Positions 46,274-54,900 of a stretch of DNA of 64,000 nt are shown here, in pieces. The notes beneath the pieces were generated by a model that worked only from the letters and a program-made list of their open reading frames with translations, ran no database searches and had not been told where the DNA came from. Each line of letters begins with the position of its first letter. Position 1 is the stretch's first letter. The DNA is from Sphingorhabdus sp. M41. Its GTDB lineage: Bacteria; Pseudomonadota; Alphaproteobacteria; Sphingomonadales; Sphingomonadaceae. Both the position numbers and the translations under genes were made by a program. Where the stretch lies: positions 1,886,501 to 1,950,500 of the forward strand of contig NZ_CP014545.1 in NCBI RefSeq assembly GCF_001586275.1, written 5' to 3'.

Positions 46274-47077
46274 ATGAAAAATATTGCCGCCAGAAGCGCT
46301 CTGCCGCCTGCCCGCTCGTCTGTCCGCCTGATCGCAGGTCTCGCTGCCTTGCTGCTGCTCTCCGCGCCGCTCGGCGCCTGCAAGCGAGTGCCCGACGACA
46401 ATGATCTGCGCGCCGAAACCGCGCGCGCCTATCCGCCGGCTTCGCGGCCGGTGTCGGAACTGGCCGGCAATCAATGGTCGACCGAAACCGCGCGCGACAA
46501 GCGCGGCGAGGCCGAGGAGATCATGAAGGCGGCGGGCCTGGAGCCGGGCATGACGGTAGCCGATATCGGTGCGGGGGAAGGCTATTATACCGTGCGCCTG
46601 GCCGAGAAGGTCGGCACCCGAGGCCGGGTGCTGGCGCAGGATATTGACGAGGCCGCGATCGACCGGCTGGCCGAGCGTGTCAATCGGGAAAGCCTCGACA
46701 ATGTCTCGATCAAGCTGGGCGCACCGGATGATCCCCGGCTGCCAGAGAAAAGCTTCGACCGGATTTTTCTGGTCCACATGTATCATGAAGTCCGCGAGCC
46801 CTACGCCTTCCTGTCCCGCCTGCGCCCGGCGCTGCTCGACAAGAGCGGACCGAACGGGGCCGGGGAAGTGATCGTGGTGGACGTCAATCGCGATGTGTCG
46901 CAGCACGGCATTCCGCCAAAGCAGCTCTTCTGCGAGTTCGAAGCTGTGGGCTATGAACTGGTTGGCTTCATGGAACGGCCAGAGCTCGGCGGCTATTTTG
47001 CGCGGTTCCGGGCGAAGGGCCCAGCTATATCGCCCGCGAAAATCATATCCTGTCCCTATCAGCGGGAAAGCGAATGA
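46274..47077 (+). CDS. Lipoprotein with a class I SAM-dependent methyltransferase domain
   Basis: 267 residues. N-terminal signal with a lipobox LGAC (Cys36) after VRLIAGLAALLLLSAP, so it appears to be exported and lipid-anchored, which is rare for a methyltransferase because SAM is cytosolic. The domain shows AGLEPGMTVADIGAGEGYYTVRL, LAQDIDEAAIDRL, and FDRIFLVHMYHEVREPYAFL. C-terminus PPKQLFCEFEAVGYELVG. ATG at 46274 has a weak ribosome binding site; upstream codons in the frame are not supported. Confidence 0.8.
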   Translation: MKNIAARSALPPARSSVRLIAGLAALLLLSAPLGACKRVPDDNDLRAETARAYPPASRPVSELAGNQWSTETARDKRGEAEEIMKAAGLEPGMTVADIGAGEGYYTVRLAEKVGTRGRVLAQDIDEAAIDRLAERVNRESLDNVSIKLGAPDDPRLPEKSFDRIFLVHMYHEVREPYAFLSRLRPALLDKSGPNGAGEVIVVDVNRDVSQHGIPPKQLFCEFEAVGYELVGFMERPELGGYFARFRAKGPAISPAKIISCPYQRESE

Positions 47078-47082
47078 AGATG

Positions 47083-47298
47083 TCAGCTGATTTTCAACTC
47101 ATCCATCCACTGATTTCTATGCCGGCGTGCTTTGCGAGCCAAACGCCGCCAGTGACGCCTGTCACGCGATGACAGCGCTTCATCGCTTGCTCGTTCATTC
47201 AAGACGACCGGCGCATCCTCACCATATTTGGAATAAAAATAGCGTATTTCGCGCTCATCTTTGACGCGGCGATAGGGGGGATCGAATAGGCCGAACAT
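47083..47298 (-). CDS. Small conserved hypothetical protein
   Basis: 71 residues, very basic at the C-terminus (RHWRRLARKARRHRNQWMDELK) and acidic in the middle. CAGGAG lies six bases before the ATG. No signal peptide. Only 5 bp separate its stop from that of the methyltransferase gene, so the two converge. I do not recognise a family. Confidence 0.6.
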   Translation of the reverse strand: MFGLFDPPYRRVKDEREIRYFYSKYGEDAPVVLNERASDEALSSRDRRHWRRLARKARRHRNQWMDELKIS

Positions 47299-47442
47299 CG
47301 AAGGCTCCTGGTAAGCAGTCTGCGCCCGTGATTTTTAACTACAAATATACCATACCCGAATTTCCATCGGGTTTCAATGGCTGTTGCCCCTCGATTTGTC
47401 ACAAAAACGCCGGAAATCAGCGCTCGCCTCTTCCCTTCGTGC

Positions 47443-49248
<1,806 letters not shown>

Positions 49249-49602
49249 GGCCAGCCGTTAGCAGGGGCGCAAGCCCTTGTCAGCAGGAAACGTCCGCCCC
49301 GCCCCGCAGATTTTCACCCCGGCATATCCCGCCCGCCGCGATCGAACTTTACAAACTTTACACTGTTATGAATTTGAAAACTTCCGGGGCTTTTCGGGCG
49401 GAATTCCGGCAGCATTTTTGGCCCGCAAAAGCCGCTTTTTCAGTTTCAAAGTAGTGAGGCTGAACGCTACGAGAATGGAACAACATCGGGCAGCGGCGAG
49501 CGCTCCCGTTCGACTTTTGCAGACAGGGGGCAGCAGGATTCGATTGTCAAAGAGCGGCCCAAGGATATGCCACAAGCCAGGACCTGTAGGAAAGACTGCT
49601 GG

Positions 49603-50286
49603 AACCCCTCCACCATCCTGCGGACGGTCCCCCTCCCCACCGCTGCGCGGCAGGGAGGAAAGTCAGTTGAGCGGCCGAAACCGCCCCCTTTCCTCCCTGT
49701 TGCGAAGCAATGGGGAGGTGGCAGCCGGAACGGCTGACGGACGGGCAGCCGCGGCAATAACAAATTACCGAAAATCACCCTCAACTCCAAGGCCACCACC
49801 AAGCCCAACCAACCCCTCCACCATCCTGCGGACGGTCCCCCTCCCCACCGCTGCGCGGCAGGGAGGAAAGTCAGTTGAGCGGCAGGAAGCGCCCCCTTTC
49901 CTCCCTGTTGCGAAGCAATGGGGAGGTGGCAGCCGGAACGGCTGACGGAGGGGCAGCCGCGGCAATAACAAATTACCGAGAATCACCCTGAACCCCAAGG
50001 CCACCACCAAGCCCAACCAACCCCTCCACCATCCTGCGGACGGTCCCCCTCCCCACCGCTGCGCGGCAGGGAGGAAAGTCAGTTGAGCGGCAGGAAGCGC
50101 CCCCTTTCCTCCCTGTTGCGAAGCAATGGGGAGGTGGCAGCCGGAACGGCTGACGGAGGGGCAGCCGCGGCAATAACAAATTACCGAGAATCACCCTGAA
50201 CCCCAAGGCCACCGCCAAACCCAACCAACCCCACCACCATCCTGCGGATGGTTCCACTCCCCACCGCTGCGCGGCAGGGAGGAAAG
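49603..50286. repeat. Tandem array, 208-bp unit, three full copies plus 60 bp
   Basis: Units start at 49603, 49811, 50019 and 50227, exactly 208 bp apart. The second and third are almost identical; the fourth is truncated and diverged. Each unit contains CTCCCCACCGCTGCGCGGCA followed by GGGAGG, and CCTCCCTGTTGCGAAGCAAT followed by GGGGAGG, two GC-rich self-complementary blocks. Open frames on both strands are repeat artefacts. The stretch 49249-49602 before it shows nothing. Confidence 0.93.
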
Positions 50287-50327
50287 GGTGGCTTGCCCGC
50301 CTCCCCGCAAGCCGCTAAATCCACCCC

Positions 50328-50504
50328 ATGCGCACCCGCCTCGCCATTTGCCGCAAGAAAAAGCGCTTTGTCAGCGAGGCGGACGCTATCGCGGCGGCGC
50401 AGGGTGCGACCATCGATCTCCGCCCCTATCTTTGTGATCGCTGCCGGCAATATCATCTGACCAGCCGGACCAAGGGCAAGCGCCGCCTGCCTGCTGTTGG
50501 CTGA
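50328..50504 (+). CDS. Small cysteine-containing protein (58 aa)
   Basis: MRTRLAICRKKKRFVSEADA opens it; the middle reads LRPYLCDRCRQYHLTSR and it ends in a KGKRR cluster. The CDRC pair with the upstream Cys and the nearby His suggests a small zinc-ribbon-like fold, a type I have seen as short conserved sphingomonad proteins. No strong ribosome binding site is visible. Lies directly after the 208-bp array and 160 bp before the porin gene. Confidence 0.6.
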   Translation: MRTRLAICRKKKRFVSEADAIAAAQGATIDLRPYLCDRCRQYHLTSRTKGKRRLPAVG

Positions 50505-50564
50505 GGCGCGGCTTCACCAGCGCCCACACCATCACCCTCCCTCGGCATCACGCCCACGAGAGCC

Positions 50565-50582
50565 CTGTCACAAACGTGAAAT
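50565..50582 (+). promoter_or_regulatory. Candidate Pho box before the OprP-type porin
   Basis: CTGTCAC-AAAC-GTGAAAT. The first half fits the PhoB site well, the second only 4 of 7. It ends 81 bp before the porin ATG, as does the one before pstS. Confidence 0.4.
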
Positions 50583-50662
50583 AAATATGCCATGAAAGGG
50601 CAACGATATCGTCATAGATCGCTCATCAATTGAAAACCGATCCACAACAGACAGGCGATCTC

Positions 50663-52057
50663 ATGAAATTCCATATGCTCAAGACCATTGGACTGCTGGC
50701 CGGAACCGCGGCCATTGGCCTTTATCCCGCTGCCGCTATGGCCGCTCCGATTTCCGACGAACAGGCCGCAGCCCTGCTGACCAAGCTGAACCAGCTCGAG
50801 CGTGAAGTCGCCGATCTGAAGGCGCAGCTCGGCAACGTGCAGCAAACGCAGCAAGCATCGACCAGCGCCATCGCCGCGACGGAAGCAAAAATTGCCGCGA
50901 CCGAGGAAAAGCTGGAGCAGCAGAAGCCGGTCAAGATCGCCTTCAAGGGCGCGCCCGAAATCAAGGGCGAAGACGGCTGGAGCTTCAAGCCGCGCGGCCG
51001 CATGCTTTATGACTTTGGGACTGTCAACGCCCCCGACAGCATCGTCGATCCGGGCCTCGGCTTTGCCAATGAAGCCCGGCGGATCCGGCTCGGCGCATCG
51101 GGATCGATCCCGGGCGGCTTCGGCTACAAGCTGGAAGCGGATTTCGCCGGCAACGCAATCGATCTGACCGACGCCTTTTTCACTTATGAAGATGGCGGGC
51201 TGACGATGACAGCGGGCCAGCACAACACGTTCCAGGGGCTGGAAGAGCTGTCGAGCAGCAACGACACCAGCTTCATCGAGCGCGCCGCCTATACCGACGC
51301 TTTCGGTTTTGAACGGCGGGTCGGCCTGTCCGCCCAATATGGCGTCTCGGACCTGTTGTTTCAGGCCGGCGTATTTACCGCCAATATCGACGATCTCAAC
51401 GATGACGAGGACAATAGCATCGGCTTTGATCTGCGCGCCGTGGCGATGCCGAAATTCGGCGATGTCCAGACCCATTTCGGGGCGTCCTACCATTATCGCG
51501 ATCTCGGCGACACGATCAGTTCACGCCGCTATCGCCAGCGCCCGGCGGTCCATTTTACCGACACGCGCTTCATCGACACCGGCAATATCGCCGACGCTGA
51601 ATCAGAGACCAGTTACGGGCTCGAGGCGGCGGTTATTTCCGGACGCTTCCATGCTGCGGCGGAAACCCACTGGCTCAAGCTGGGCCGCACCGGCGCGCTC
51701 GCCGATCCGACTTTCTTCGGTGGCTCGGTCGAGGCTGGCCTGTTCCTGACCGACGACACGCGCGGTTACAAGGAAGGCGTATTCAAGGGTCCCAAGGTAT
51801 CCAATCCCGTTGGCCAGGGCGGCCTCGGCGCCTGGCAGGTCAATGTCCGCTATGACCGGCTCGACTTAGTCGATGCCGGCTTTGTCGGGGGTACGCAGGA
51901 TGCCTATCAGGCGTCGCTGATCTGGACGCCGGTCGACTATGTCCGCTTCCTGCTATCCTATTCGAAACTGGATTATGGCAACGCGGCGATCCTCGCAGCG
52001 GGTGACGGCGACTATAATGTCGACGCTTTTGCCGGACGGTTCCAGATCAGCTTCTGA
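50663..52057 (+). CDS. Phosphate/polyphosphate-selective porin (OprP/OprO family)
   Basis: 464 residues. Signal peptide ending AAAMAAP, a coiled-coil stalk (residues ~30-80, LLTKLNQLEREVADLKAQL), then a barrel with GRMLYDFGTVN, RRIRLGASGSIPGGFGYKLEADFAG, MTAGQHNTFQGLEELSSSND and RAAYTDAFGFERRVGLSAQYG, typical of OprO/P. C-terminal VDAFAGRFQISF ends in Phe. Imports phosphate across the outer membrane under starvation; candidate Pho box upstream. ATG at 50663. Confidence 0.93.
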   Translation: MKFHMLKTIGLLAGTAAIGLYPAAAMAAPISDEQAAALLTKLNQLEREVADLKAQLGNVQQTQQASTSAIAATEAKIAATEEKLEQQKPVKIAFKGAPEIKGEDGWSFKPRGRMLYDFGTVNAPDSIVDPGLGFANEARRIRLGASGSIPGGFGYKLEADFAGNAIDLTDAFFTYEDGGLTMTAGQHNTFQGLEELSSSNDTSFIERAAYTDAFGFERRVGLSAQYGVSDLLFQAGVFTANIDDLNDDEDNSIGFDLRAVAMPKFGDVQTHFGASYHYRDLGDTISSRRYRQRPAVHFTDTRFIDTGNIADAESETSYGLEAAVISGRFHAAAETHWLKLGRTGALADPTFFGGSVEAGLFLTDDTRGYKEGVFKGPKVSNPVGQGGLGAWQVNVRYDRLDLVDAGFVGGTQDAYQASLIWTPVDYVRFLLSYSKLDYGNAAILAAGDGDYNVDAFAGRFQISF

Positions 52058-52091
52058 TCCGGACAAAATATATCGAGCAGCGGCTGTCAGC

Positions 52092-52820
52092 CTAGGTTGA
52101 TGGCTGCTGCTCTTCCCAGATCGTGCCGACATCATCGCCCTTGTGGCGTTCGGGCATCTGCCGACCGGTTTCGGCAAAATAGGTCAGTTCGGCGATATTG
52201 GTGGCATGATCGCCAATCCGCTCGAGATTTTTCGCGATGAACAGCAGATGCGCGGATTCGCTTATATAGGCGGGATTTTCGACCATATAGGTGATGATCG
52301 CGCGGAAGATGCTGGTGTAGAAATGATCCAGCGTCTGGTCTCTGGCCCAGACCGAGACCGCTAGATCAGCGTCGCCGTCTGCATAAGCCTTGAACGAATC
52401 CCGGACCAGTTCTGCAGCGATATTGGCCATCGAAGGCAATAGCGAAGCGGGTTCGATCTTGCGGCTGGATTCGGCAACCAGCGGCACGCGCTTGGCAATA
52501 TTCTTCGCATAGTCACCAATCCGTTCGGCAATGCTGGAAATCTTGAACGTCGCAATCAGATGGCGAAGATCGTCGGCCATCGGCGCGCGCAAGGCGATCG
52601 TCTGGATCGAGAGGGAATCGATCCGGCGCTCCAGTTCGTCAATCTCGCGGTCTTCGGCCACGACGGCTTTTGCCAGTTCCAGATCGTTATTTTCGAGCGC
52701 TTTGATCGAGCGGGTGATCGCACATGTGCTTTTTTCCCCCATCTCCATCACCATCGCCCGAAGGTCGTGAATTTCCGCGTCAAAGGCGGAGACTGTATGT
52801 TGGGCGGTACTAAGATTCAT
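52092..52820 (-). CDS. phoU: Phosphate signalling complex protein PhoU
   Basis: 242 residues, two PhoU domains of three helices each (DLRAMVMEMGEKSTCAI..., AAELVRDSFKAYADGDADLA) with metal-binding ExxxD-type clusters and HLLFIAKNLERIGDHATNIA. Negative regulator of the Pho regulon that links PstB to PhoR. ATG at 52820 has AAGGAA upstream; the frame continues upstream but those residues are not PhoU. The pstCAB genes expected before it are absent; the preceding gene is pstS with its own terminator. Confidence 0.95.
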   Translation of the reverse strand: MNLSTAQHTVSAFDAEIHDLRAMVMEMGEKSTCAITRSIKALENNDLELAKAVVAEDREIDELERRIDSLSIQTIALRAPMADDLRHLIATFKISSIAERIGDYAKNIAKRVPLVAESSRKIEPASLLPSMANIAAELVRDSFKAYADGDADLAVSVWARDQTLDHFYTSIFRAIITYMVENPAYISESAHLLFIAKNLERIGDHATNIAELTYFAETGRQMPERHKGDDVGTIWEEQQPST

Positions 52821-52847
52821 CAGGGTTCCTTGTTGCGATTGCCCGCA

Positions 52848-52865
52848 TTGTAACAAAAATGTCAT
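52848..52865. promoter_or_regulatory. Candidate Pho box before phoU
   Basis: TTGTAAC-AAAA-ATGTCAT, a 7-4-7 direct repeat close to the PhoB consensus, 28 bp before the phoU start. It is oriented on the plus strand, opposite to phoU, and so close that a start site has little room. Confidence 0.45.
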
Positions 52866-52964
52866 ATAAAAAGCAATGAATTTGCATATGCGCCATTGTG
52901 ACATGCCAGGACCGTTGAGACTCGGTCTCTCCCGCGTGGCCGTCCATCCCGTGCTTGCGCGCAC

Positions 52965-52995
52965 GAAAAAAGGGGCCGTTGTTGCCAACAGCCCC
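52965..52995 (-). terminator. Rho-independent terminator after pstS
   Basis: GGGGCCGTTG/CAACAGCCCC stem (one mismatch) with a TTGC loop, followed on the minus strand by six U. It separates pstS from phoU, giving phoU its own promoter region. Confidence 0.85.
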
Positions 52996-53065
52996 CCGAA
53001 GATCATTACCATATTTGTCTAGTTCAGGTGATGATCCATTTTCAGGTCAGACGATAGAGGATCGC

Positions 53066-54112
53066 CTATTTCAATACGTCCTTGGTCAAAAGAGGCAGGT
53101 TTTTCGCCGCTTCAACCATAGACGCCCGGGTCGCATCCGGCGAAGCGATCAGGCCTGCCTTGACCAGATAACCATCGCGGGTACCGGCTTTGACGAATTC
53201 GGTGACAAATTCCTGGATGCCGGGGATCACGCCGACATGCTGTTTCTTCACATAGATGTACAGCGGCCGCGCACCGGGATATTCGCCGGATGCGATCGCA
53301 TCATAAGCAGGCTTGACCCCGGAAATGACAATCCCGCGTACGGTGTCGAGATTTTCCTCAAGGAAGCTGTAACCGAAGATACCGACCGCATTCGGATTGG
53401 ATTTCAACTTCTGGACGATCAGATTGTCATTCTCGCCGGTGTCGAGATAAGCGCCGTCGGTGCGGATCTCGTGGCAGATTGATTCATATTCGTCCTTGTT
53501 GCTTTCCTTGAGCGCCTTGGTCGCGGCATCGGTTTTGCAACCGACTTCCATGATCAGTTCGGTCAGCGCATCGCGCGTGCCCGAAGTCGACGGTGGACCG
53601 TAAACGCTGATCGGCATGGAGGGCAGCGACGCATCAATATCCGACCAGTTCTTGGTGGTATTCTCCTTGCCGAACGGCTTGGCTGCGATTGCCTTGTAAA
53701 TCTGCTCGGGGGTCAGCGCAAAGCTCGGGCCTTCATTGGACTGGGCCACAGCAATACCGTCGATGCCGATGTTGATTTCGACGATTTCGGTGACACCATT
53801 TTTCTGGCACAGTTCAAATTCGGACGCCTTCATCCGGCGCGAAGCATTTTCGATATCCGGCGTATCCGCGCCAATGCCGGAACAGAACAGGCTCATGCCT
53901 GCGCCGGTACCGGTCGATTCCAGAACCGGTGCCTTGTAGCTACCGGAGCTGACGAAATATTCTGAAACGGCTTTCGCGAACGGAAAGACGGTCGAGGATC
54001 CGACGATCCGGATCTGGTCCCGGCTTCCGCCGCCACCGCTGCCGCCAGCCTGATTTTCACAGCCAGCCAGAGCCAGCGTGGCCATTGCGAGTAATGCAAA
54101 TTTGGTTTTCAT
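53066..54112 (-). CDS. pstS: Phosphate ABC transporter substrate-binding lipoprotein PstS
   Basis: 348 residues, lipobox LAGC (Cys18), Gly/Ser linker, then RIVGSSTVFPFAKAVSEYF, VLESTGTGAGMSLFCSGIG, DIENASRRMKASEFELC and YGPPSTSGTRDALTELI, all typical of PstS with phosphate-contacting Ser/Thr/Arg residues. Delivers phosphate to PstCAB, whose genes are not in this window. The candidate Pho box at 54193-54210 lies 81 bp upstream. Confidence 0.95.
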   Translation of the reverse strand: MKTKFALLAMATLALAGCENQAGGSGGGGSRDQIRIVGSSTVFPFAKAVSEYFVSSGSYKAPVLESTGTGAGMSLFCSGIGADTPDIENASRRMKASEFELCQKNGVTEIVEINIGIDGIAVAQSNEGPSFALTPEQIYKAIAAKPFGKENTTKNWSDIDASLPSMPISVYGPPSTSGTRDALTELIMEVGCKTDAATKALKESNKDEYESICHEIRTDGAYLDTGENDNLIVQKLKSNPNAVGIFGYSFLEENLDTVRGIVISGVKPAYDAIASGEYPGARPLYIYVKKQHVGVIPGIQEFVTEFVKAGTRDGYLVKAGLIASPDATRASMVEAAKNLPLLTKDVLK

Positions 54113-54192
54113 CTAAAATTCCCTTGTCCAAGGTTTATTGCGCACTGAAAATGTCTGTGCAACCTATCGAATATGCCCTCTAATGCTACTCA

Positions 54193-54210
54193 ATGACCTT
54201 TGAATTACAG
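54193..54210 (-). promoter_or_regulatory. Candidate Pho box before pstS
   Basis: On the minus strand CTGTAAT-TCAA-AGGTCAT, a 7-4-7 direct repeat resembling the PhoB site, 81 bp from the start codon. Confidence 0.5.
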
Positions 54211-54255
54211 ATTTATTTCACTATTATTGCAAGTCAGCATGGCTGAGCCGGCCCG

Positions 54256-54879
54256 CTAGCGCGGCAGCCTCTGCATCGCTTCCAGCGGCGGGCTGTCCGG
54301 TGTCGCATGGAACAGCTCGAGCCGCTCAAAGCCGAGGCTGTTATAGAAACGCCGATTTGCCGGATTGCTATTCTCCAGATAGGCCATGGTGCCGCTGCGG
54401 TCGCAGGCTGCCAGAACCGGTTCGATCAACTTCCGACCAAGGCCCCTGCCCCGCCCGGCGCTGGCAACCCCGACGGTGAACAGATAGGCATGCGGTTCCT
54501 TGGGATGGTGTTTCGCCATGGCATCGCCCGCTGCCTTGCCGCGCATCAGGGCGCCCCAGCCACCGCTGACGAAGAGACCCGAATAGGTTTTCAACATACC
54601 CAATGGCGTAGCGTCAGGCTTATCGCCGGGCATCAGCCACATCGTCGCGGCACGGCCTTCACCGTCCTCATTCAATATCTGACAGAAACCATTGGGAGCA
54701 TAAATATGCTGCGCCAGATTGGCGAAGGTTTGCTTCATCGGTTCAAAACCGCCGAACAGCCAATTGTTAAACGGATCATCGCGAAAGGCATCAGCGGTGA
54801 TATTGGCGAGTGTCGCAACTTTCTCGCTGCCAACAGTGTCGATATCTTGCACTGGCGCAATATCCGATGCTCTCAGCAT
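54256..54879 (-). CDS. GNAT-family N-acetyltransferase
   Basis: 207 residues. Acetyl-CoA-binding loop in LFTVGVASAGRGRGLGRKLIEPVLAAC with the Q/RxxGxG/A-type RGRGLG, and MAYLENSNPANRRFYNSLGFE at the end, as in small-molecule acetyltransferases. Substrate unknown. ATG at 54879. Follows mrcA on the same strand by 21 bp and could be co-transcribed. Confidence 0.88.
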   Translation of the reverse strand: MLRASDIAPVQDIDTVGSEKVATLANITADAFRDDPFNNWLFGGFEPMKQTFANLAQHIYAPNGFCQILNEDGEGRAATMWLMPGDKPDATPLGMLKTYSGLFVSGGWGALMRGKAAGDAMAKHHPKEPHAYLFTVGVASAGRGRGLGRKLIEPVLAACDRSGTMAYLENSNPANRRFYNSLGFERLELFHATPDSPPLEAMQRLPR

Positions 54880-54900
54880 CGGGGCCGGGCGCAGTCGCGG

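Noticed and set aside
49765-50257. Repeated open frames on both strands within the tandem array
   Set aside because: They are translations of the 208-bp unit with no recognisable protein; same peptide recurs by repeat only.
49603-50286. Possible CRISPR array
   Set aside because: The unit is 208 bp with no short repeat/unique spacer alternation, and no cas gene is near.
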